Below, piece after piece: positions 32,301 through 40,165 of a stretch of 64,000 nt of DNA. Origin of the DNA: Volutella citrinella (taxonomy: Eukaryota > Ascomycota > Sordariomycetes > Hypocreales > Nectriaceae); assembly GCA_034401135.1 (NCBI GenBank), contig JAWZSP010000002.1, positions 806,001-870,000 of the forward strand, read 5' to 3'. The position numbers and the translations under genes were made by a program. The notes beneath the pieces are model-generated. The model did not search any database and had not been told where the DNA came from. It saw only the letters and a program-made list of their open reading frames with translations. The first letter of the stretch is position 1. Every line of letters begins with the position of its first letter.

Positions 32301-35187
32301 GCAAGCATGCGAGATTCTGAGAACACGGTTCATCTTCACCCAGGAGGACGATGCACCTTGGGTTGGTGTCGTGTCTCCAACCGAACAGAGCGACCTTGTC
32401 AAGTGGGAGCTGGTGAAGTCGCAGACACCAGGAATTGTTCAGCTGCGAATTCACCACGCACTCTATGACGCAAACTCAATCCGGGATGTTTGGCGCATCC
32501 TCAGCGAAAATTACAACGCCCAACTTCGTGGTGAGAGCCAGCAGCTTGAGGAATCAACCTACCTTTTCAGGCCATTCGCAAAGGCCGTGGCTTTGGCTCA
32601 AAGAGAATCGCTCAGATTCTGGAACACCCTGGTCCAGGGCTACAGCTATCAACCGCTTGATTTCTCCACCGGACCACTCCAAGCATCATCGGCCTTCCAC
32701 TTTACCTTGGAAGAGCATGGTCTCACACGGTTGCAGGCAAAGGCCAAGGATCTCGGCGTTACTACGAAGGCAATTCTTCAACTGGCCTGGGCCAAAGTAC
32801 TCTGCGAGTCCATCTACGGACAACCCGACATTGTCTATGGCCAAGTCGTCTCCACTGCGAGCGGCCTGGGAAGCGACGCGATGGTTGGCCCCGCGATCAA
32901 CACAGTACCCATGAGAATTACTTTGGCGAATGATGGGGCCGTTGTCAATTTTGCAGACGCTCTCGCCCGAGTCCAGGAGCTTAGTGATGAGGCCAGAGGG
33001 GAGAATGCAATGGCGTCTCTGAGGAAGATACAGAGTCACTGGCGATCTGACAGCCACACCCAGGACAATACGGCATCAAGCCTTTTCCAGAGTCTCTTTG
33101 TTTTCGACGGGGTCATTCCCTCCACGGAGCTTGGTGATAAAGACTCATCAAGCACGCTGTTCAAACCGATCCAGGCTCAGCTCGTCGATTCTGAGGCTGA
33201 GTCGGGCAATGGGCCAGCTTATGACGACTACCCCTTGATTGCCAGCTTCCAGATCAAGGGCAGTGCTCTCCACGGCAAGCTGAGAGCTAAAATGAGCATG
33301 GAGAAGGTGCAGGACCTTGGCCACCAGCTTGAAGATGCACTGAGGGAGATCATCGTGGAAGAGCCCCTGAAGCCGGCGCTTGACTCCAGCAAATTGAATG
33401 CCGCCAGAGAGAGGGTGCCGAGTAACACAGAGCCCGCTCAATCCAACCAAAGTTCTGGTGCTACGGGCTCAGATTCAACAACAGATGCTGTTCTGGCAGC
33501 AGTAGTCTCTGTGCTGGGCACCCGGTCCCAAGGCAAGGCGATTGGCTACAACACCAAGCTTGTCAACGCTGGCGTCGACTCAATCTTAGCGATTCGCCTG
33601 TCCAAAGTCTTGAAGAAGCAGCTGGGGATCCGAGCAAGCGTCTTCGAGATCATCAATGGCGCCACTGCCCATGATCTTTCCAAGAATGGTGCCAAGGAGA
33701 CTTCGACACCCCTGCCGCCGAAGTCCTCACACCAGACACTGACCCAGTCACAAAGTCTGAAGTCAGTTGTTGCCAAAGAACTTGAACTACCTGAAGAAGC
33801 CATCAAATCTATTGTTCCAGCTCTTGCGGGCCAGCGCGCTCATCTGGAACAGTGGGTATTCAACGGAAAGAGGTTCCTCGAGGCTCCGTGGGTTTACCGA
33901 CTGGACAGTTCTCTCGATTTCACCAAGGTAGAGAGCTGTTGGTCTGAGCTATGCCGGGTTCACGAAGCCTTGAGGACCACATTTGTATCTACTGATGGTG
34001 GTATGGGACTAGTCCAAGTCACCTTGGATGAAAACTGGTCGAAAGAGAGACGTGTCCTCGCCCAACAAGATCTCACCAAGGACATTGACACTCTGATCAA
34101 CGAATACGTCACCGAGAACAACAACAAACCATCAGACCTGAGGTTGCCTCCGGCTCATCTCTCATTCTTGGAGGCTTCCGATGGAAAGGCAGTTGTGCTT
34201 CGCATCCACCACGCGCTCTACGATGCTTGGAGCATCAAGATGATTGAGAAGGACTTAGATCGACTGCTAGCGGGCGATCAGCAACTAGACAGTCGTGAAA
34301 GTATCGCTCAAGTCACCCAGCAGATCGACAACATCAGAAGCTCTGATGCTGAGCTCTCATACTGGAAGCAACACCTGTCGGATGCTCAAGATACAGTTCT
34401 TCGCGCGAACAGCCAAGCAGCCCCGGCCAATGAGTCTCCTTCGCGGCCTCATTTCAAGCTCGTCGTCCCCGACGTGGTTCCGCAAAGCAGTGTTCACAAG
34501 TTTGCGGAAACTAAGAACAACACTCGAACCTCGTCTGCGATTCTTCTTGCATACGCAAGGACCCTGGGCCACTTCACAAAGCAAACCCAACCTACATTTG
34601 GCCTCCACCACGCTTCTCGGTCACTGTCTTCGGCAGATGGAACTCAGACTCTCGACTTGACTTCTTCAAGCGTGCCCACTCTATCCCTGACGCCATTTTC
34701 CTTGAACCTTCAACAGGAGATCGCAGTGGAAACATCCGACGAGGCCCTTCTGGACGTTGTCCAAGCCCATCTGGCTCAACTCACAAAGTTTGCCCAGTCT
34801 GAGGGCGTGCACAAGCTTTCTCCAAAGTTCAACTCATATGTCAACATTCTTTATCCCGGCGAGAATGTAGACGAGAACGAGGAGGACGCTGTGGCGATGA
34901 ACAAAGTGCTCATCAGGCACAGACTTCCGGAACCCCTCGCCTCTGACTACTTCACATCTGCTAGACCTTCGACGGCTGTTTCAACTGTTGAGAATTTGGA
35001 TACGTCACACATCTATCCCCACCGGTTGTTTTTCAACGTCATCGTTCGCCGAGGCCAGGATATCAAGGTTACAGTTAGCGGGGATGAAGGGATGGTTCAC
35101 CAGGATAATGAGTTTATCCCTGGGTTTGTTTCCTATTTTGGTTCGGAGTTGACAAGGATCATTGAAGGCACACGTGCAGATCAATAG
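23347..35187 (+). CDS. Siderophore non-ribosomal peptide synthetase, C*-A-T-C-A-T-C-T-C-T-C
   Basis: One exon, 3,946 residues. Domains by motif: C* at about 40-480 with HHxxxDG replaced by AQCICDD (188-194); A1 about 505-1030 (LLWTSGTTGEPKG, TYGPAEN, NKVDRKAL); T1 Ser1103; C2 with HHALYDM (1333-1339); A2 about 1650-2190 (LIYTSGSTGRPKG, FYGPTEAT, ASGKVDTK); T2 Ser2263; C3 with intact HHALFDG (2474-2480); T3 Ser2848; C4 with HHALYDA (3036-3042); T4 Ser3412; C5 with HHALYDA (3621-3627). There is no thioesterase or reductase; the last C domain should release or cyclise the product, as in SidC-type ferrichrome synthetases, whose T-C-T-C tail works iteratively. Hand-read specificity codes are DVQHTITVV for A1 and DPTGVTFIG for A2 (tentative). 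Two A domains fit one hydroxamate-ornithine activator plus one more monomer, or two hydroxamate types. The product should be a cytosolically made hydroxamate siderophore. Confidence 0.93.
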   Translation: MNDTTPTKQHANEAEARQRLAAFSSKHLSEAVEKLGLDGEASVEAVLPTTCTQSQLAMSFAMDRRKYISHAALNLKQDVSFDALEKAIHLVISQQPIYRCALLPCDDSLSPFAQAILTPESCRQWTENESRVVPRKAAAGEAGVDVKEWLDLAEANISLDAHKLYHIQIVEPDSAAQPGAGLLLISAAQCICDDTSLELFIGDIARHYAGLDALPRRNILDVTLEWASNANPGTDKLWQDSMIGWEAESFGALSGNNVSTKPADGFDHGVAQHVSELPWHTLEEKSVALGSSPANIIQAAWSLLLQQFTETDTGDVTFGHVQCATETLAHAPTFSVLPCRVALPERQTVDQLLGSLAQYSELAQNNRHTSFGLFKTLPYNTALALHQPPSPNRGDDAPAFWTGIQSPAIRYDVSIFAEVFPMGPHALHSNSQSQNMTFKLSYSKDVLSEISAAAIVRQLAALTATVMEASLDDMAQWLPVRLPRELLSAEGTVTDLAMASGDKRRTQLLHAQFEDQAVSTPDRLALSFYNSLDSPPTELSYGELDARANGLAKVLREEDVEIIPICMKRSVELYVAILAILKVGSAWCPIDETSPLQRRTSLIARTKSKILLSTTESLSLVEPCLSHESLEGVRVILIDQYADQKTPVRPETRDSVTSSHELNGEDLAYLLWTSGTTGEPKGVMIQHRAATRAMRDLQVQVEHDEAAEQVRTLQFCASSFDVFVQDLFYTWGLAGAAISATRELMLGMFVDFVWKSRPTHAHLTPSFGASVNVDDIKGSTMQYITFIGEKLTEDVAEAWAAPGITTRAYNTYGPAENAVVSTLRQFYGKSRDDAKAANVGFPLHHCTAYVVREVETTDEGKKRWDLVPRYGVGELALGGPQVAKGYLSNEAKTTKAFIQGGPGIDERIYLTGDVVRLNDHGFEFLGRNDDLVKITGIRIELSEISAACATIKDEEQAVEHVETLYLQRPGYDSDTNNKVVVTFVSTKKKDVDTDKLRARVFQRAKDMLPTYMVPGHVVVLDKTMPRTASNKVDRKALTEIYKGSDLDVLAGKGGSKAADGEEKTGTAWTEDQLPILQIIADHFKVAIEPLASEDSLAGLGFSSLQITKLSWSLRRDLQCAVGVLDLMGCQFLGELVDVVLSKMPSQTAKLSSTTDADVSPHASWVSSIKETLTKNVRGDMRPQDTAYVLPATPVQESLVVETMREPGRYWIHRVFDLNHLGDIDVNRLKEAWVTAAKNFDILRTMFIPLTQLDTDDGSNIVSWARQQGIHSTILQLVRDEPRVHWTCLSSDQDQNLSSWAKKVQVALSPTTTTQPPWAVTFAEGTGKVMLSLHHALYDMVASEIILDAVARSYRVKDGPSEVVQLHRGMELGLLPSAAQRDEAASVWSKRLADVRATAGALNGPFPDLTQSRQKQPRGILLATQPVPPTLISAASGSPSLPTLLQSAFGCVLASYLELKAIVLGQTISQRILHPDLATVMGPAMATVPVVVRADALSTEELWSDMASDTFNYSKITHNLHPVDMKKLLNQGSDNSHAPFPGLFVYHPATEISKDSPAQQFFRDEYEALSLNVEHPLALKIFEDEWVMELTGDGRIISQAQLDLLLAQVIDQAHAMMKSPQLPLDQLQNTLGRSLISISGEATTSGAVSANPADGVSFHATEHPDWVAVEQVTLRDTEDGEDEVTTKTITYADLEKLVNAIASKLASHTPRLQPDDTIGLYMGRDIKSLAATLAIFKSGYVYLPVDEDLPSARKQLLIRDAKAKLVITTQELVGDLQLNPDNDTPALLLPDGDGEIEAIMSWPVAELQSAAGEGGYLIYTSGSTGRPKGVRVSNSNLCHFIAAFSNRLIGSSPETATIGGSGKYLNLTSRAFDPHLTQMFVPWRLGHRVVIGKDRTAMLGSLQRIINELTVTHFGSVPSVLTQLRLRPDNLPSVRVVTTGGEKASIELLNTWSKDRDSNEAVLFNFYGPTEATIGCLGHAVNQDSNARNLGLPLEGLEAILLCPSTDGQQIIARRGQPGELCIAGPQVALGYLERPLENAKAFQVTSLLGDEKKIYRTGDMMRMMHDGTLEFLGRADQQAKIRGQRLELDEVVSFLKQAAAEEGDLDFAATVVSSGPDSASQQQRLLGFVARKPSSLLKGEISTEVEVLRNQGQAVTMLLERIRQKCEAELPAFMIPELLWVSKIPYLVASGKVDTKLLSKLASDFFTFSEGHTESRPSLVAKSEVDAPLNATECLVVAAVEEAVGSKVNATTASSLHRLGIDSLSAVHLVSILRKKGVFGVTMANVLSPSSTIGSISSLIGLEQHLGMTQTKAQTTPNLPETKSFTIADLGPTSAGLDKSQIEAILPCLPLQSALVAQSLLWLSANGKVEENGTETDVPYVSQFRYRLSPGTDILKWREAAESVIASEAMLRTCFVQRHDGQIFQVVLRSNPSAFEDKGQTTDIVAQMSVRAPIRLHIEQAGDSESAIITLKIHHALFDGVAIDVLRTKIQWAYQNSGDVSDPTQSLSALTAISNHCNLTEGLMESTRHQWEQLLVGVRPCRVGANRDNNNNRADMVRSTLCLDYTVAQLKSKFQSRAEQTGLSISASSAFQLATSVCLASLTGQASVAYGFVTSLRPFIGGITDGVDEFIGPCLNTLIHTLTLQGGSQSLLELTRHVDEFHRSVSQGAMPLVSAEKVQRWAHSEDKLFDSLLSINVISDTEADGQTEPGRMHALPTRSKSDMALAIDVDLHADGRIILTLSSAGILSKSQLDDVGRLFEKVAYHSADESATVEQFVPGLCPANTETNALKDLEVEDSLSDEGYLSDEGFQDALSCVQVAICRLLDMKISEVAHKPKTTTLYQIGIDSITVLPLVKFINKSQGIKISPDAVIKARSIQGVVKLVQAEMAKTHSSVDYSGSQTTQSAAGSKNGALADKGGYDEMLHRIAQDTLFVAMPLQEGMLSASLAINSDAYTYTHTIQLSGDALQEDNSSLDKFFAAVKSTVQACEILRTRFIFTQEDDAPWVGVVSPTEQSDLVKWELVKSQTPGIVQLRIHHALYDANSIRDVWRILSENYNAQLRGESQQLEESTYLFRPFAKAVALAQRESLRFWNTLVQGYSYQPLDFSTGPLQASSAFHFTLEEHGLTRLQAKAKDLGVTTKAILQLAWAKVLCESIYGQPDIVYGQVVSTASGLGSDAMVGPAINTVPMRITLANDGAVVNFADALARVQELSDEARGENAMASLRKIQSHWRSDSHTQDNTASSLFQSLFVFDGVIPSTELGDKDSSSTLFKPIQAQLVDSEAESGNGPAYDDYPLIASFQIKGSALHGKLRAKMSMEKVQDLGHQLEDALREIIVEEPLKPALDSSKLNAARERVPSNTEPAQSNQSSGATGSDSTTDAVLAAVVSVLGTRSQGKAIGYNTKLVNAGVDSILAIRLSKVLKKQLGIRASVFEIINGATAHDLSKNGAKETSTPLPPKSSHQTLTQSQSLKSVVAKELELPEEAIKSIVPALAGQRAHLEQWVFNGKRFLEAPWVYRLDSSLDFTKVESCWSELCRVHEALRTTFVSTDGGMGLVQVTLDENWSKERRVLAQQDLTKDIDTLINEYVTENNNKPSDLRLPPAHLSFLEASDGKAVVLRIHHALYDAWSIKMIEKDLDRLLAGDQQLDSRESIAQVTQQIDNIRSSDAELSYWKQHLSDAQDTVLRANSQAAPANESPSRPHFKLVVPDVVPQSSVHKFAETKNNTRTSSAILLAYARTLGHFTKQTQPTFGLHHASRSLSSADGTQTLDLTSSSVPTLSLTPFSLNLQQEIAVETSDEALLDVVQAHLAQLTKFAQSEGVHKLSPKFNSYVNILYPGENVDENEEDAVAMNKVLIRHRLPEPLASDYFTSARPSTAVSTVENLDTSHIYPHRLFFNVIVRRGQDIKVTVSGDEGMVHQDNEFIPGFVSYFGSELTRIIEGTRADQ

Positions 35188-35600
35188 TCCTGGCACCATT
35201 GTTGCTTGAGTTTGTTGAATGCGCCGCGTTAGAGACGCGGATTTCCTTTCTCTTTGTCTTCTTTATCATTAACCCAATGTCTTTTAAAGTCTTCATTTAC
35301 ACATTTTCATAGCCCCGGAACAAAGAGTTGCTAAATAGTTACAAATCAAATCTCTTAGAACTAATTCAACCCGTCACGATCAATGTGGTTACAGTAAAAC
35401 CCTATTAGCGTGAACTTGCTAGGTGAAAAGATGGATGATCATTCCAGACTATGGAGGGCCAGTCTTGTGGTGTTTACGCCAGCCAAGCAAGCGATACAAG
35501 CACACGTTTCGTCAAGCGGGGTTGTTATCCAACGTGGACGAATGGGCGAGGGAAAATTATCATGTTCAGAGCTACCTATGGCGCAGCCTCTCATCCTGTT
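35188..35600. other. Convergent intergenic region, no gene seen
   Basis: 413 bases between the 3' ends of the NRPS and of the siderophore MFS gene. It is AT-rich from about 35240 to 35400, as usual for fungal polyadenylation regions. No gene or terminator structure was recognised. Confidence 0.5.
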
Positions 35601-37702
35601 TTAGAGGCTTACTTCAACGTTTGCAGAGACACCACGTCGCTTGAACCAGTTCATGGGATTGTAAGGGTTTCCCTGCTTAGGACCCTTCGCCATCTTCCTA
35701 TCGTCGCCAATCTCACCTCCCACAACTCTGCCCTTGACACCCTGTTCCATCTCATCCAGGTGATAATCACTCATTAAGAGGGCGCAGATGATGATTGGAG
35801 CGCAGACACACACAGCAACCGTCAGCATCGACGTCATCGTCTCCTGGTAGCTGCGGTTGATGGCGATTCGCTCGGGGCTTCCGACGGCAAATGTCAAGGC
35901 CACCTCGATATTTCCGTAGATGACAGTGGCGTTTTGTCTAGCTGGTTCAGGGAGGTAGGCATTCAGCTTGGCGGGAACGTTCTGGCTCCAGATGGAGCCA
36001 CTGATGGCCGAGCCGATGGCGGAACCAATGCTGATCAGAGTCATGAAGATGGCGGTGGCCGAAGCGAGATTCTGGTGACCTGCACTGGCCTGTACACCAA
36101 GCTGAGCGGGCACATTGAGCATGCCTCCGCCGAAGCCAATGCAAATCTGGCTGCCGATGATGGCCGAGAGAGACGAAGTTTCGGTGCGGTAATACATCAT
36201 TAGGCCCATTCCCAGCATGTACAGGCACGATCCAAAGACGATGAACCACTTGTAACGGTTGGTGGCCTTGATGATGAGCGAAATAAGAATGGAGGACACG
36301 GTCGAGGAAAAGGAGAAGATCTGGGTGATGTAGGTTGCAGACTGAGCATCGAGGTTACGCACAACCATCAGATATGAGTAAAAGTACGGGTAAACTGAGA
36401 GGTAGAATGCAGCTTTTTGTGATATTAGTCTCGTTGCTTCGCGTGTGATTCGTCGAATACGTACCAAAGTAAAAGGTGATTAGGACGCAGCCAGCAGTGA
36501 AAGTCCGCGACTTGAGTAAGTGTAGAGGAGTCAGGGGATACGGCGCGAGATTGGCAAGAACCTTGCCCAGAGTGCCCTTGATTCCGTACTTCTTTGCAAT
36601 TCGCGAGCTCGTCTCCCAGAAGGGATAAACGACAATGAGGATTGCGCCAATGGTGACCATGGCGATGATGTCTGAGTTGCCCCAGCCGCCAGTGGTCGTG
36701 GCCGCGATGGTACAGGGAACGAGGACCAGGGCGAATCCAAAACCCAGGATAAGGATGCCACCAATATCGAGATCCCTCCACAGGTTCTTGAGTACCTGCA
36801 GCGTGCCACCTTGGAGCGTGCTGCGCTTCTCCGGGGCCACGCCCATCTTCTTGGCCTTTCGTCCGTTCAAAAAGAGTGACACGAACAGAGGAACGTAGCA
36901 AACGGGAAGGATGATTGCCCACATGCCATAGGCCCATCGCCAGGTCCCAGTATTCCTCCGAATACTAGTAGCAATGGGTGCGCCAATCCAAGTGGTGACG
37001 AGGAAGGGTAGGTCGGGAAGGGTGGACATGAGAGCACGGTAAGACAGATCAGTGGTGTCAGCGACGAAGACTTGCTGCAGGATCGTCAGGCCAGTGCTGC
37101 CCGAAGCGTAGAAGACTTGTGCGGCGGCGAAGCTCTGCACACTAGTAGATGCCGCCATCTGGATGTAGCCAAGGGTGAAGAGGAATACGGAGAGTGTGAA
37201 TGCTTCGAGTCGGCCAAAGACATCGGCAATCTTTGCCATAGGAGGCTTGACCACAGCTGCGACATGTCAGTCAGCATTGGGATTGGGAATTCGACGGATC
37301 AACAAACCCAGGATAACAGCGTTCACCACGCCGATGGTTGAGACGAGGGAATGGAACCCAAAGGAGCTGGTGACAAAAGGCAAGACGGAGCCACCAACCT
37401 GGCCCTCGAGCGAGGTGGAAAAGGCCATGAGGAAGATGCTGCAGAGTCTCAGTTAGCTTACGAGGCAGCCGACGGTGCAGAGGTGGGCATTCGTACCCAG
37501 CGTATGCAATCGCCAAGGAGCCCTTGGTCCAGGTCTGGGAGATGGCCTCGATGCCCTTGACACCGTCCAGAACGCTCTCGGCGGACGAATCCCTATCATC
37601 AACAGGGGGCGACGAGGCCGAGTTCTCGCCATCACTCCCCTTTGTGTGGTCGACGGGCTTGTCATCCCCGTCTGCCGCCCTTGTTGGTTCCTTCGGCTCC
37701 AT
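35601..37702 (-). CDS. Siderophore-iron MFS importer (MirB/Sit1 family)
   Basis: Four exons, 37497-37702, 37308-37438, 36465-37256 and 35601-36412, with introns of 58, 51 and 52 bases, give 646 residues, the normal size for the 14-TM siderophore transporter family. A hydrophilic N-terminus rich in Asp and Ser leads to EAISQTWTKGSLAIAYAGIFLMAF, a typical opening of Sit1/MirB proteins. Further motifs are VVKPPMAKIADVFGR, FQ-type YASGSTGLTILQQVFVADTTDL, WRWAYGMWAII and YLSVYPYFYSYLMVVRNLD. The C-terminus has GNPYNPMNWFKR. These proteins take up ferric siderophores by proton symport. It is convergent with the NRPS and has a SreA-type site in its upstream region, so it probably imports the cluster's own product. 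Substrate range is not visible. Confidence 0.92.
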
Positions 37703-39864
37703 GATGGTGTGGGAGGGGTATTAGGAGGGGTATTTCTGATCGTATCGCGCCCACAAGCAGCAGCTGTTGGGGTTCTCAGGCAGTGGTGTCTCAGACCTAA
37801 ATATCAGGGTCAATCCGCAGGGTGCGTGCGACGGAGGCAGTCAGTCCCAGGGTGATGGCTGTGGCGTCAAAGTAAGATGTAAAGTAAGATAAAAAGTCAA
37901 TTGCCCGAGCAACAGTGGGAAGAAATAGGAGCGGGGGACGGCTGGTGAAAGATCGACAGCCGCCAAGGCGCCTCGCGTGGTGAGATTGATAATGAGAGAG
38001 GCAACCTTGGCAAGCCTGGTTCGCATTGCCCCACGTCCATGCTTGTGCTGGGACATCCCTCCCTTGGTTCCACATGGGTTGGGCAGTCGCACCACGGCAG
38101 CCCCTCACTTGTAGCTTCGACACACACTTTGTTGCAGCCAGCCTTTGTGTCTACATGAATCAACCGCTAGCCATCTGTGGACCTGTGATACCCCCCATGG
38201 ACACACTGTGTCGCCATCAGTGTCCTTGTGATCCCGAGGACAATCCCAGCACTCCGACGCCAATAGCCTGATAGGCACAAAGCCAGGGCCAACAGAGATG
38301 CAGTGGAAGAGGTGCCAAGGAGAGAAGAGGGCAGTCTTACTGGGTGGCTCCCGCAGATTGGGCTTGCTCGGCTTCGGTCACATTGACACTCTCCACAAGC
38401 CACAGCAGCCAACGCCCCAAGCGCTGATGCGCGCGTGGGCCGACCTCGAGGAGCCAAGGCGATACCAAGACGCGATTGCCGGTCGCGTCAAATCAGATGC
38501 ATCGGCACATTGATGGCGGCTTGGGGCTGAGGTGTTTTAAGCTTAAGGTTATCAGATGGTTTTAGTCTTTTAGCCACTAAGCCCGCTGATCATCGCCAGG
38601 ACCCCCCAGCTGGCAGCCGGGGTGCGAATCGGGACATTCGTCACATGGAGTGTCATCGCGAGGGCCCATCTGCGGGATAATGACAGCTGCACATCTCGGC
38701 TTCCTCCCAGCCTGTAGCAAGCCCGGAGCTCCTGCGCTGAGCTTCCCTGCCGTCCGTGCGCAGCCTTGACGTTACGCAGCACCGTCAAAGTCACCGAGGC
38801 TTTTCGCAGGGTATCAATCGGTCCGCAAGCCACCAGACCGGAGCAGGCAGCCGAAGAGAGCAAACATGAGCAGAGAGCCGGCATCATGTACCTAGGAGTA
38901 ACAGTCACTGCATCATACAAAACGAGGCATCCGTCTGCGATCCCTGCGTCCCTCGGTGTCACCGATCGGTATACGAGACGAGTGCGCAGCCGACTGTTGG
39001 TGCATGCCAAGGTCGCAGGGCCAGGGGACCCAGAGCGGAAAAGATCTGCCAACTTGTGGCGTCGCTCAGCGAGTTGACCGGGCTGGGGCGTCGAAAAAGC
39101 AAGCAGCAGTTGGTCATTCCGCTGCACTGTCTGCAGCCTCCCACGCGGATCGTATCGGTGTGAACCAACCGGCGCCAAGCGAAAGAGCCCGGTCCATCAA
39201 TCGTCAACGTGTGCTTGAGCGATATTGATATTTTGTTCCGCAAGTCGACAAGGAGGGAGGGTCCAGTAGCCAACCGTTCGCGAGAGCCAGATAGTAAACC
39301 CCAAAGGCTTGTCTAGCGGCCATTGGCACGACTTGGCATCGCCCTCGGCGACAAGCGGAGTTCACAAACCTTAGCCGAGGGTCATGAGGCTGCCCGTAGA
39401 ATACCAAGCCAACAACACCGATACCTATACAATCTAGTTGTGGAGATGTCGGATTATAATGTAGAAACTCTAGATCATAGTTCTGGTAAAATGGTGCGGG
39501 ATGGTGGGTTCAAGGAAGCGTCTGGGTTTGCATGGCCGAGCCTATGATCCCATCAATATATGCCGAGTGAGCCGATCGCACTCCTGACATGGCAGCTCTT
39601 CACGAGCAACCAACACGTACTTCTACCGAGACCAGAGGTTTGATCAAACATTATAAATTGTATTAATTACCTACATTCTCGGGAATGGACGCTTGCATTC
39701 TTGAGGTTGATAATGGATATCTTTCAAAACTCAATCAAAGGACAGATCAATGGTGGTAAATATAGTCGTTGAGAAGGGTTGATTTGCCCAAACAAAAGAG
39801 GGGACGTCGCGCTTGCCCTGAGCACCAAGAATCTAATGGGGGTGCCGCTCGACTCATGCTGGCA
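37703..39864. other. Upstream region of siderophore importer and gene-poor stretch
   Basis: No convincing gene in 2.2 kb. The first kilobase should hold the importer promoter: it carries a lone AGATAA near 37887 and the full SreA-type site at 38549-38557. Beyond 38.6 kb only short ORFs with no family resemblance occur. No transposon ends were recognised. Confidence 0.5.
38549..38557 (-). promoter_or_regulatory. SreA-type GATA site ATCTGATAA
   Basis: The plus strand reads TTATCAGAT, so the minus strand reads ATCTGATAA, a perfect ATCWGATAA match in the orientation of the siderophore importer gene, 847 bases upstream of its start. Confidence 0.6.
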
Positions 39865-40165
39865 TTAGATGGCCTGGCCCGTCGCGGTCGGCACTGCGCA
39901 ACTGATGTAGCCCAAACCACTGGCAGTGGGGTTGAAGCCAGTGTACACGTTGCGGGTATTGTCGCTTTGGATCCCTCCAAGAAAGTAGTTGTTGGTTCCA
40001 GCGACCATCAGGCGGTTGGTGTTTTGCTCAACCGTGGCCGTGCGGGTAGTGCCCCCTGCCGCGTTGGAGACGAATGACACGGCCCCGAGACTGTTTGAGC
40101 TTTGTGGGATGGCTGAAAAGAGTTGAAGTCGCCGCGAAGGCGTAAAACGAGTGTCGGAGATGCAT
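39865..40165 (-). pseudogene. Small secreted-protein candidate, frame broken by one base (uncertain)
   Basis: The open frame from the stop at 39865 back to about 40120 encodes a Ser/Thr/Asn/Gly-rich chain (NAAGGTTRTATVEQNTNRL, YFLGGIQSDNTRNVYTG, YISCAVPTATG) that reads like real protein. One frame over, an ATG at 40165 gives MHLRHSFYAFAATSTL, which resembles a signal peptide. The two frames would join if one base were lost from the four-A run at 40116-40119 (T4 in the gene). Alternatively the CTTTTCAG there is a splice acceptor with the donor GTATTC upstream, and the real start lies further away. I do not recognise the family. It could be an intact intron-containing gene, a frame-broken relic or chance. 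Confidence 0.3.

Noticed and set aside
23347..35187. Naming the NRPS sidD or sidC
   Set aside because: Length and the T-C-T-C tail exclude a simple SidD, and two A domains with an N-terminal C domain do not match the usual SidC layout, so no symbol is given.
37880..37895. AGATAA near the importer promoter as a SreA site
   Set aside because: Only the six-base GATA core is present; short GATA cores are too common to count, so only full ATCWGATAA matches were listed.
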